NCBI GenBank assembly: GCA_000437895.1
Contig: FR902135.1
Coordinates: forward strand, 1 to 22,354
Origin: Clostridium sp. CAG:914
Lineage (GTDB): Bacteria > Bacillota_I > Bacilli_A > RF39 > UBA660
Direction: 5' to 3'
DNA: 22,354 nucleotides
Made by a program: the position numbers and the translations under genes. The notes under the pieces were generated by a model. The model was not told the DNA's origin. It did no database searches and was given only the letters and a program-made list of their open reading frames with translations. This document shows, in pieces, positions 1 through 7,871 of the stretch (the stretch's first letter is position 1; each line of letters starts with the position of its first letter).

Positions 1-173
1 AATTAAAGGTTCAAAGCTTATCAAATTTAAGTATTGATTATAGGAAGGCAGACGTAATTGGTAGTTTTACTAGTGATGAATTAAAGGTTCAAAGCTTATC
101 AAATTTAAGTGATGATTCAAATAAGGCAAGAGTAATCAGAAGTATTGCCAGTGATGAATTAAAACTAAAAGGA
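1..173 (+). repeat. 78-bp tandem coding repeats (26-residue unit)
   Basis: A stretch of at least 32 bases starting at base 1 recurs exactly at base 79, a period of 78 bp. A diverged third unit begins near 153 (SDELKLKGL). The translated unit runs SDELKVQSLSNLS, then a polar link, then KA-VI-S. The exact DNA identity over 32 bases suggests recent duplication of the unit. More copies probably lie to the left of the window. Confidence 0.85.
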
Positions 174-2831
174 TTGATTTCAATTTACTTAACTTGGTTT
201 GAAAAAGAACGAGATAAAGGAATGAGTAAAAAGTTAAAAATTCTTGAGGAATACCAAAAACTCTTTCAAGGGATAAATTCTTTAATAGATAGTTTTATTG
301 ATTATATTAAAAGAAATCAAGAATGTTTAGATGAAAAATCCATCACTCAAATCGCAGGTGTTTTGCATCAATTTGATATCTCGAATTCTTTAGAATTATC
401 TAACTTAAAACAACAAATAGCGCCATTAGTATTATCAAGTTCAAATCCAGTAGAAAAATTTAATGAAATAGAAGAAATATTTTTAAAGAATAATCTTCCT
501 ATGATGGGAAAAATATTTTTATGTTTTCAACTTTTATATCCTAACTTTGAAAAAGAAGAAAATGGAATAATTGAGTTTAATTTTGATGAAAATAGTAGAA
601 TGTCTCCAGAACTAATTCATCCAACTCAAACAAGAAGAATGAAAGCAGTAGAGAAAAATGCTACAGATAAAGATATTCGATTTCAAATTGTGTTCAATGA
701 TTTAGTAAGAATTGCTAGTCGTTCAAATAACCGTTCTTTAATTGAATATTTGAATAATATTGAGTATGGGAACACATTGTTTTTAGGAATATCAAAAGGA
801 ATAATAAAATTTGATGATTTGGATAATCACTCAAAACAGATATTAGATATTTTTTCTAATCATCTAGTAGCCTTATATGAACACACAAAAAAAGGTTCAA
901 AAGAAACATTTGAAAATTTATCTATAGTAGAAAAAATTACTTATTTTTCTCAAAAATTTAATCCAACTAGTCGACATGATTTGCCAGATAGAATCGTTAG
1001 AAGTTTTGCTTATCAGGCAGGAATTGATAGTTTTGAGCAATTGAAAAACATTATTACTAATTCAGTTAAAGAAAAGGAAGAAATTTCTAGAAAGCGAGCT
1101 AATGAATTAGAAAAAGGGAAGAAACTGATTTTAGAGCCTGGAGATTTTATTAGGGCGATAGGATATATTGATTGTGTAGAAAGTTCTTTAAATAATGGAA
1201 ATGTTTGTAAGGAATTTTTAGGAACATTTTTAGGAAAAAGTGATTCTGATACAACCCCATTAGATATAGACTTTACTTTAATTACTAAGAAAAATACAGA
1301 TATTTATCACAATATTGAAGGAAGTCCAACGGGGTTTGGTTTTGGAAATGTATATGTTATCTTAAAAAAAGATAATCCTAATTTAAACATTACTCGTGAT
1401 AAAGATGGAAATTTAACTGGAAATCTATATGATCCTTCTAAAATTGAGGTATTTGGAACACAAACAGAAAAAGGAGGGTACGAAACTCATTGGGGGGCAA
1501 GAACAGGAATAGCATCTTCTGATATTGATTATATTTTATTTAAAGAAAGGGAAGAAATCAATTCAAATAGTCCTTATTTAGAAGATGGTAGTGTTAATTA
1601 TCTTGAAAATCCAAAAGATAATAATGAATTAGCGTTATTAAAAAATGAAATTGTTAAAAATGGGTTCTATATTCCTATTATAGATTTTTCAGGAAAGATT
1701 ATTTTTACTACCAAAGAATATGATGAATTAAAGCAAAAAATGTCTGGATTATCCCATTATGGAAGTCAAGAATATCACTTAGAAGAGCATCAATATAGTG
1801 ATTATACAGAAAGAATAAAAGGACTATTAGAGAGTAATAAAAGGGAAACAAAATCTCAATCTCAAAAAGTATATCAAGCATTATCAAGTATTATTCAACA
1901 AATTCCCATTGATGAAAAAACTTCTCAAACATTTCAAGTTAAAAATCACATAGGAATTGATTTAACACTTAATAGTGTAGAGGTATTAGAAACAGGGTCA
2001 TCGGCAAGGGGAACCAATGTTCCTTATGATTATGATTTTGACTATATTTTTAGGTTAAATTCTTCTTTAATTAACGATGCAGAGAAAATGCAAGTATTTC
2101 GTACCAAAATATGTGAAAGTCTGAATATTCATCCTATACAAACAGGAGACTTTCGTGATGTTCAAGCAACAATACCAGGATTAGGAACAATAAAGTTAGA
2201 TATTACCTTTATTCAAAAGAATGATAAAGTAGAATATTCAACAGAGATGGCTTTGCAAGATAGAATGGATACAATTTATAAAAATAATCCTAGTGTTGGT
2301 GATGAAGTAATGGCAAATGTAATTTTGACTAAGCTTTTATTTAAACAAGCTGGTTGTTATAAACCAGCAAGAAAAGATAACAAACAAGGAGGAATGGGAG
2401 GAGTAGGAATAGAAAATTGGATTACTCAAAACGGAGGAACATTAGAAAGTGCTGCAAAAAGTTTCTTACAAGTTTCAGAAGGTAAAAGTTACGAAGAATT
2501 TAAGAAAATTTATCATGTGCATGATTATGGAAAAAATCATATGTATAAAAAAAAGCAAAAATATCCTTATGATGACTTTATTTTTGATAACATGAATAGT
2601 ATAGGATATCAAAAAATGCAAGAAGTATTAAGAAAATATATTCGATATTTGTCAGGAGAAAAAGAACTTTTCCCAGAATTAGAAGCACAATTAAATTTTT
2701 TAGAAGCACAGCAAGAACAAATTAATCTTTCTTCCCATCATAGCAAGGGAGTTGCTTCTTTCATCTTCTTAATTAGTTTAAGTTTATTAATTTCAATCAT
2801 AACAATAATTTATATCTTTTTAAGAAAATAA
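1..2831 (+). CDS. Partial large repeat protein with nucleotidyltransferase domain and C-terminal membrane anchor (5' end outside window)
   Basis: The reading frame is open from base 3, with no stop before 174, so the TTG at 174 is not the real start and the gene enters from the left. The first ~60 residues hold two copies of a 26-residue repeat (SDELKVQSLSNLS type) and the start of a third. A long helical region follows. About 1130-1740 encodes an unrecognised module with patterns NGNVCKEFLG, GFGFGNVYV and HWGARTG...SSDIDYI. About 1900-2640 looks like a pol-beta-type nucleotidyltransferase: GSSARGT (from 1995), paired Asp in DFD (codons 2034 and 2040), a third Asp in KLDIT (codon 2199), then GGMGGVGIEN (about 2388), resembling the core of archaeal CCA-adding and OAS enzymes. 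The last ~30 residues (about 2748-2825) are one hydrophobic helix ending in RK, a likely tail anchor. No signal peptide can be judged. The substrate is unknown; an effector, RNA-modifying or defence role is inference. The gene borders a mobile-element scar. Confidence 0.75.
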   Translation, partial: LKVQSLSNLSIDYRKADVIGSFTSDELKVQSLSNLSDDSNKARVIRSIASDELKLKGLISIYLTWFEKERDKGMSKKLKILEEYQKLFQGINSLIDSFIDYIKRNQECLDEKSITQIAGVLHQFDISNSLELSNLKQQIAPLVLSSSNPVEKFNEIEEIFLKNNLPMMGKIFLCFQLLYPNFEKEENGIIEFNFDENSRMSPELIHPTQTRRMKAVEKNATDKDIRFQIVFNDLVRIASRSNNRSLIEYLNNIEYGNTLFLGISKGIIKFDDLDNHSKQILDIFSNHLVALYEHTKKGSKETFENLSIVEKITYFSQKFNPTSRHDLPDRIVRSFAYQAGIDSFEQLKNIITNSVKEKEEISRKRANELEKGKKLILEPGDFIRAIGYIDCVESSLNNGNVCKEFLGTFLGKSDSDTTPLDIDFTLITKKNTDIYHNIEGSPTGFGFGNVYVILKKDNPNLNITRDKDGNLTGNLYDPSKIEVFGTQTEKGGYETHWGARTGIASSDIDYILFKEREEINSNSPYLEDGSVNYLENPKDNNELALLKNEIVKNGFYIPIIDFSGKIIFTTKEYDELKQKMSGLSHYGSQEYHLEEHQYSDYTERIKGLLESNKRETKSQSQKVYQALSSIIQQIPIDEKTSQTFQVKNHIGIDLTLNSVEVLETGSSARGTNVPYDYDFDYIFRLNSSLINDAEKMQVFRTKICESLNIHPIQTGDFRDVQATIPGLGTIKLDITFIQKNDKVEYSTEMALQDRMDTIYKNNPSVGDEVMANVILTKLLFKQAGCYKPARKDNKQGGMGGVGIENWITQNGGTLESAAKSFLQVSEGKSYEEFKKIYHVHDYGKNHMYKKKQKYPYDDFIFDNMNSIGYQKMQEVLRKYIRYLSGEKELFPELEAQLNFLEAQQEQINLSSHHSKGVASFIFLISLSLLISIITIIYIFLRK

Positions 2832-2846
2832 AATAGCAGGATAAAA

Positions 2847-3340
2847 TCATAAACATTGAGAATTAGTTGAATCAACTAATTCTTTTACTTTTTTTGGGTT
2901 TAAGTAAGTAAATATTTTTTCTATTTCATTTTCAAAATCCATAGATAAATATTTTCTAATAATTTTAAGACTTAATCCATATATATCTTTTACTAATTTT
3001 AAAATTGATAAACAAAATTTCCTTATAATATTTAGATTTATTTGCGAATTTTTCTCGAATGTTTTATTGTTATCTTCTTTAAAAGTTAAATCTAGATGCC
3101 AATGTAATTTATTTTCTACTGACCATTCTTTCCTAATTGTATTACTGAATTCTATTATATTACATGGTAGATTGCTAATATAATATCTAGTTTCAACTGT
3201 TGTTTTGTTAGTTATAATATTACTAATAGTCTTTTCACACAACCAATACTTTTTAAGTTTCTTCATTTTTTATAGTTGTATAACCAAATAACATCCTCTA
3301 CTTGATAGTATTCATATTTAATAATTGAACTATGATTTTT
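2847..3340 (-). pseudogene. Decayed ISAs1-family transposase, C-terminal part with frameshift
   Basis: The minus-strand frame 2847-3266 encodes 139 residues with the pattern YYISNL...IRKEWSVENKLHWHLDLTFKED, close to the C-terminal catalytic block of ISAs1-family DDE transposases (R-HW-IENKLHW-LDV-F-ED). The glutamates and aspartates of that block are kept, but the N-terminal part is absent. Upstream, in another frame, roughly 3266-3340 encodes NHSSIIKYEYYQVEDVIWL, matching the family's HGRIE-R-YY stretch. The two join at a TGA (3263-3265). Restoring one G would give Trp and put the frames together, so a single-base deletion is the simplest reading. Intact members run to about 370 residues. 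This copy is inactive. CAGGATAAAATC near 2837 might be a remnant terminal repeat, but that is unverified. Confidence 0.8.
2859..2895 (+). terminator. Inverted repeat with T-tract after the NTase gene
   Basis: AGAATTAGTTGA (2859-2870) and TCAACTAATTCT (2872-2883) are perfect reverse complements around a single A. They are followed by TTTACTTTTTTT. In RNA this gives a 10-bp stem with a 5-base loop and a U-rich tail, a plausible rho-independent terminator for the gene ending at 2831. It lies inside the 3' end of the decayed transposase on the other strand, so it may have been recruited from the inserted DNA. Confidence 0.6.
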
Positions 3341-3344
3341 TTCA

Positions 3345-3779
3345 GTATTACAACAATAATTTTCTTCTTTTAATTGTTTTAATATTTTTTCAAATTCTTC
3401 TTGTGTAAAGATATGAGCAGGATCATTTTCTATTTTCTCTATTCTTGGTGCGTGAACGTGTTCTGCTGGATTGCTATTTATATATTATATAGTTTAGTGT
3501 ATAACAAGCATATTTTAGTGAGCCTTTTACAACCTTTAATATACTTGCCATATAATTTTTAGAAAAAGAATATTCAACATATATTTGATTTATAAATTCT
3601 TGAAGTAGTCTAGTATCAAGTTGCCATAATTGATAATAACCAATTCTCGGCTTTACGTGATTTTTAATAATATTTATATAGGCTACTGTTGTAGAATAAT
3701 GCAAGTTAAAACTAGCATAAGTATCTACCCAATAATCTAAAAAGTCTGAATTGAAGTGAACCCTAAATAGTTCACACAA
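3345..3779 (-). pseudogene. Decayed tyrosine integrase (Tn916 Int type), core-binding domain only
   Basis: The frame 3474-3779 (minus) encodes the SAM-like core-binding domain of Tn916/phage-type integrases: DYWVDTYASFNL, then IIKNHVKPRIGYYQLWQLD, LQEFIN and SLKYACYTLNYI. It stops at 3474-3476. The expected continuation, NPAEHVHAPRIEK...DPAHIFTQEEFEKIL, is present in a shifted frame from about 3478 down to about 3380, so an indel near 3477-3490 broke the gene. The catalytic domain (R...HxxR...Y) is missing. Instead the frame runs straight into the ISAs1 remnant without a stop. The N-terminal DNA-binding domain is also absent. It is a dead remnant of an integrated element. The join near 3345 is approximate. 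Confidence 0.8.
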
Positions 3780-3798
3780 ATAAAAAGAGCTCTTTTTA
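3756..3798. other. Inverted repeats beside the integrase remnant
   Basis: Two palindromic elements lie between the integrase remnant and the DUF2207 promoter. GTGAAC (3756-3761) pairs with GTTCAC (3770-3775). TAAAAAGAGCTCTTTTTA (3781-3798) is a perfect 18-base palindrome. A palindrome without a loop is a weaker terminator than a stem-loop; it could also be a protein-binding site or mark the edge of the vanished element. The function is not determined. Confidence 0.4.
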
Positions 3799-3849
3799 AA
3801 AAAGTTAATAATATTGTTAAAAATTCTGTTAAATAATTTTATTTTATTG

Positions 3850-3855
3850 TATAAT
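3850..3855 (+). promoter_or_regulatory. Probable -10 box of the DUF2207 gene
   Basis: A perfect TATAAT lies 22 bases upstream of the start codon at 3877. The -35 region is poor (CTGTTA at 3826-3831, 18-bp spacer). The short leader contains the ribosome-binding site GAGGAGA at 3863-3869. Confidence 0.5.
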
Positions 3856-3876
3856 ACTAGTAGAGGAGATTTGCTT

Positions 3877-5535
3877 ATGAAGAAGAAATTTATTTTTATT
3901 TTTTTGATGATATTATTGATATTACCAATAAATGTATTTGCTGATACGATAAAAAAGTTGGATATGAAAATATATCTAGATAATAAAGGAAATGCTGATA
4001 TAACGGAATATTGGTATGTAAAGGCTTCTGGTGGTAGTGAATGGTATAAGGCGATGTATAATTTGGGTCTTTCTGAAATAACTGATTTTAAAGTGTCTAT
4101 GGATGGGGTTGATTTAAAGCAAAAAGATTGGGATGTTTCTGAATCTATGTCTGAGAAGGCAGGATACTATGGTATAGTTAATAATAACAATGGAGTAGAA
4201 TTGTGTTTTGGGAAACAAGACTTTAATGAACATACTTTTGTGTTGACATATAAAGTTTCAAATTTTATTTTTAAAACACAAGATAGTCAAGTTTTGTATT
4301 GGACTTTAATTCCTGAAATTACTGTAGATAATTTTACAGTAGAGTTGTCAAGTTATTATTCTTTTCCTGATACTTTAGATGTATGGGGATATGGCTATAA
4401 GGGTTATGCTTATGTTGAAGATGGAAAAATTAAGATGTCAAATGAAGGAAATTTAAATGATGACTATGTTGTTTTGCTTGCAAAGTTTCCTATTGATACT
4501 TTTAAGACAACGTATGTTGTAAGTGGATATAATGTTTTTGAGGATGTTTTGAATCAAGCTGAAGAGGGGTCATATAAATATGATTATTCTCAAAAAAGAA
4601 GTTTTTTATCATTTATTATTAATCTTATTCCTTTAATTATTGTGGCTATTATTGTTATGATGGTAATATTTTATAGTAAAAAAAATAAATATGGTTATAG
4701 AAATAATAAAAAAATTGTTCAAAAAGATGTTCCTTTCTTTAGAGATATTCCATGTAATAAAGATATATATTATGCAAATATTTTAATAAAATTAAATGGT
4801 TTTTCTTATTATTGGCAAACAAATATTTTTGGGGCTATTATTTTAAAATGGGTAAAGGAGAATAAGGTTAAATTTTTAACTAGTGAAGAAGGAATTTTTA
4901 ATAAAAAAACTTCAAGTATTGATTTAAGACTTAATCCAACCTTTGATAATTCGTTTGAGAAGAAATTATTTGATGTTATGTATGAAGCAAGTAACGATGG
5001 TATCTTAGAAAATAAGGAATTAGAAAAGTGGTGTCGTAAAAATTATAATAAGTTTTTTAATATTTTTTCTTTAATTGAAAATGATGAGATAAATAAATTA
5101 AAAAGTGATAATTCTATATATCAAAGAACATCAAAAGAAGAGTGTAAATATTTTAATGTTATGAGTGATAAATTATATAATGATAGTGTAGAATTATGTG
5201 GATTAAAGAAATTTTTGGAAGAATTTTCAAGAATGGATACTAAGGAAGTTTTAGAGGTTCATTTATGGGATGAATATTTAATGTTTGCTTACTTGTTTGG
5301 TATTGCGGATAAGGTTGCTAAACAATTAAAAAATCTATATCCTGAGGTTATTGAACAAAATGATTTTGATTATGACACTATTATTTTGATAAATAGTTTT
5401 ACAAGATCTAGTGTATGGGCTGCTTCTTCTGCAAGAAGTGCTGCTGAAAATTATACTGCTGGTGGAGGTGGATTCTCTTCTGGTGGTGGAGGCGGTGGTT
5501 CCTTCGGTGGTGGAGGAAGTGCTGGTGGACGCTAA
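3877..5535 (+). CDS. DUF2207 family membrane protein with glycine-rich tail
   Basis: This 552-residue protein starts at the ATG at 3877, seven bases after GAGGAGA; a longer frame from TTG 3814 would start upstream of the promoter. A signal peptide (MKKKFIFIFL... to VFA) exports an N-terminal domain of about 210 residues that begins with the DUF2207 pattern of a beta-rich ectodomain (MKIYLDNKGNADITEYW). One membrane helix follows (FIINLIPLIIVAIIVMMVIF, about residues 244-263), then a cytoplasmic part of about 270 residues, and a low-complexity tail (GGGGFSSGGGGGGSFGGGG). This order is typical of the predicted membrane proteins in COG4907; their function is unknown. It stands alone between the mobile-element scar and the addBA operon, with its own promoter and terminator. 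The family assignment is firm; nothing in the sequence points to a substrate. Confidence 0.88.
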   Translation: MKKKFIFIFLMILLILPINVFADTIKKLDMKIYLDNKGNADITEYWYVKASGGSEWYKAMYNLGLSEITDFKVSMDGVDLKQKDWDVSESMSEKAGYYGIVNNNNGVELCFGKQDFNEHTFVLTYKVSNFIFKTQDSQVLYWTLIPEITVDNFTVELSSYYSFPDTLDVWGYGYKGYAYVEDGKIKMSNEGNLNDDYVVLLAKFPIDTFKTTYVVSGYNVFEDVLNQAEEGSYKYDYSQKRSFLSFIINLIPLIIVAIIVMMVIFYSKKNKYGYRNNKKIVQKDVPFFRDIPCNKDIYYANILIKLNGFSYYWQTNIFGAIILKWVKENKVKFLTSEEGIFNKKTSSIDLRLNPTFDNSFEKKLFDVMYEASNDGILENKELEKWCRKNYNKFFNIFSLIENDEINKLKSDNSIYQRTSKEECKYFNVMSDKLYNDSVELCGLKKFLEEFSRMDTKEVLEVHLWDEYLMFAYLFGIADKVAKQLKNLYPEVIEQNDFDYDTIILINSFTRSSVWAASSARSAAENYTAGGGGFSSGGGGGGSFGGGGSAGGR

Positions 5536-5561
5536 AAAAATACTATAAATTAGTATTTTTT
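5535..5561 (+). terminator. Rho-independent terminator after the DUF2207 gene
   Basis: AAAAAATACTA (5535-5545) and TAGTATTTTTT (5551-5561) form an 11-bp stem around TAAAT, with the T-run as part of the 3' arm. The stem starts on the last base of the stop codon. Its A-run/T-run symmetry means it could also work on the other strand. Confidence 0.8.
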
Positions 5562-5621
5562 CTTTACGTGTGAGATGTACTTTCTTTGAATATTTTGTTA
5601 AAATAATGTTAGAGGTTATGT

Positions 5622-7871
5622 ATGAATATAGAATTTTTAGATGATATAAAGAGTGAAACAATAATAATATGTAAATCTGGTTTTAAAAATTATCTTTTGA
5701 AGCAAAAAAAATTATATACGATTAAAATATATACTTTAAATGAATTTATACATTTATATTGTTTTGATTATGATTATAGGGCAATATTATATATAAGTGA
5801 CAAATATAATCTGAAGTATGATATTGCTAAGATGTATTTAGATAATTTATATTATGTTGATGATGTTAAATATAGTATAAAAAAATTGGATTTTTTGTGT
5901 GAATTAAAAAAAGATTTAATTAGGAATAATTTACTTATATATAATGATAATTTTAAAAAGTATATTAGTAATAAGAAAGTTATATTATATGATATTCCTA
6001 AGACTAAATATTTAAGTAAATTGTTTAATAATTTGGATTGTGAATATATAGACAGGAAGTTTAATAATTATAAACATAATGTTATTTCTTTTAATACTAT
6101 GAATGAGGAAGTGGAATATGTTGCTTATCAAATATCTAAATTGATAGATAATGGTATAGATATAAAGAATATTAAGTTAACTAATGTAGATAAGAGTTAT
6201 TATAGTTCTATTTCAAGAATATTTTCTTTATATAATTTAAAAGTTAATATTCCTTATAAATCTAAATTATCTTCATATAAAATAGTTTCTGATTTTATTG
6301 ATTTATATAAAAAAAATACTTTAGAAGAGTCTATAAATCAATTGGATAAAAATGATAGTGTATATATAGATTTAGCTAGTGTTATAAATAAATATTTAAA
6401 ATATGATTCTAAGGATATTATTATTTATGAATTGAATAATTCTTATATTAATGATAAGAAATATGATAATGGAATTGAGATTATAGATTATCTTGATTAT
6501 ATAAGTAATGATAATGAATATATTTTTATGTTAGGATTTAATGATGGAGTAATTCCTAATAGTTATAAAGATACGGATTATATTACAGATAATATAAAAC
6601 AATATGTTTTATTAGATGATACTAGTATTTTAAATAAGAGACTTAGAGAGGATATTTTAAATAATATAGCTAATATTAAAAATTTAACTATTACATATAA
6701 AGATATGGATTATGTTAAGACTTATTATCCTTCTACTTTGATTGGAGAATTTGATGTTATTCATGATGATATTGATTATTCTGTTAGTTATAGTAGTACT
6801 TATAATAAAATGAAATTGACAAAGATGTATGATGAATATTTAAAATATGGATATAAAGATAAATATTTTTCTATATTGTATAATAATTATAAAATAAATT
6901 ATAATAGTTATTCTAATAAATATAGTAAAATTGGTAGGGTTTTTGATCATCTGACTTTATCTTATTCTAAAATGCAGAAATATATTAAATGTTCTTTTCA
7001 ATATTATTTATCAGATGTATTAAAACTAGATGTTTTTGAATCTAACTTTAGTACTGTGATAGGTAGTATGGTACATTATGTTATGGAAAATACTTTGAAG
7101 AATAATGATTATGATTATAGTAAATATGTAGATGAGTTTTTGAATGATATTACTTTAACTAAGAAGGAAAGATTTTTTCTTGAACAATATAAAGAAGCAA
7201 TTAGGGGATTATTAGATGAGGTTATTTTAGAAAGAGATTATTGTAGTTTAAATAATGCTATGTTTGAGGAAGAAATTAAAGTGGAATTAGAACCTAATAT
7301 ATATTTTGTTGGTATTATTGATAAAATATTATATACTGTTTTAAATGATAAGACTTATATAGCTTTAATTGATTATAAGACGGGTAATGATGTTATTAGT
7401 TTAAAATATTTGACTGATGGTATGTATATGCAGTTACCAATATATTTATATTTGTCTTCTAAAATGTTATTTCAAAATCCTGTATATGTTGGTTTTTATT
7501 TACAGAGATTTAATATAAAAGAAAATGATTATAGGTTAATAGGGTATTCTAATTGTGATAAAAATATTTTATCTATGCTAGATAATAATTATGATAATTC
7601 AAAAATAATTAAGGGTATGAAGACTTCAAAAGATGGTTCTTTTTATAAGAATGCAAAAGTATTAAGTAATGAAGAAATGGATAAGATTAAAGAAATTACT
7701 GAGAAGAAAATATTGGAAGTGGTTGATAATATAAAAAATAATAAATTTGATATAAATCCAAAAGTTATTAATGGTGTTAATAAGGGATGTGAATTTTGTA
7801 AATTTAAGGATATTTGTTTTGTTACTAAGAGTGATTATACTTATTTGAATGGAAGTGATGATTTTGGCTAA
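5622..7871 (+). CDS. addB: AddB-type nuclease subunit of the AddAB recombination complex (compact)
   Basis: This 749-residue protein forms, with AddA, the helicase-nuclease that processes double-strand breaks for RecA loading. The C-terminus carries a RecB-type nuclease: GIID (D567), then DYK (D584, K586). An iron-sulphur cluster set is visible at C457 (KCSFQYY) and C723-x2-C726-x5-C732, the same spacing as the four AddB cysteines of Bacillus. The middle has the inactivated UvrD-like fold, including FMLGFNDGVIPNS. It is far shorter than Bacillus AddB (about 1,160 residues), and no Walker A (GxxGxGKT) is visible at the N-terminus, where ICKSGFKNYLLK stands instead. It therefore probably contributes structure and nuclease but no ATPase. 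The ATG at 5622 follows AGAGG by six bases. It overlaps addA. Confidence 0.85.
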   Translation: MNIEFLDDIKSETIIICKSGFKNYLLKQKKLYTIKIYTLNEFIHLYCFDYDYRAILYISDKYNLKYDIAKMYLDNLYYVDDVKYSIKKLDFLCELKKDLIRNNLLIYNDNFKKYISNKKVILYDIPKTKYLSKLFNNLDCEYIDRKFNNYKHNVISFNTMNEEVEYVAYQISKLIDNGIDIKNIKLTNVDKSYYSSISRIFSLYNLKVNIPYKSKLSSYKIVSDFIDLYKKNTLEESINQLDKNDSVYIDLASVINKYLKYDSKDIIIYELNNSYINDKKYDNGIEIIDYLDYISNDNEYIFMLGFNDGVIPNSYKDTDYITDNIKQYVLLDDTSILNKRLREDILNNIANIKNLTITYKDMDYVKTYYPSTLIGEFDVIHDDIDYSVSYSSTYNKMKLTKMYDEYLKYGYKDKYFSILYNNYKINYNSYSNKYSKIGRVFDHLTLSYSKMQKYIKCSFQYYLSDVLKLDVFESNFSTVIGSMVHYVMENTLKNNDYDYSKYVDEFLNDITLTKKERFFLEQYKEAIRGLLDEVILERDYCSLNNAMFEEEIKVELEPNIYFVGIIDKILYTVLNDKTYIALIDYKTGNDVISLKYLTDGMYMQLPIYLYLSSKMLFQNPVYVGFYLQRFNIKENDYRLIGYSNCDKNILSMLDNNYDNSKIIKGMKTSKDGSFYKNAKVLSNEEMDKIKEITEKKILEVVDNIKNNKFDINPKVINGVNKGCEFCKFKDICFVTKSDYTYLNGSDDFG

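Noticed and set aside
5335..5661. Minus-strand open frame of 108 codons, very rich in Ser and Thr
   Set aside because: It is the antisense shadow of the glycine-rich tail of the DUF2207 protein and overlaps the terminator and the addB start; it has no ribosome-binding site and a composition dictated by the other strand.
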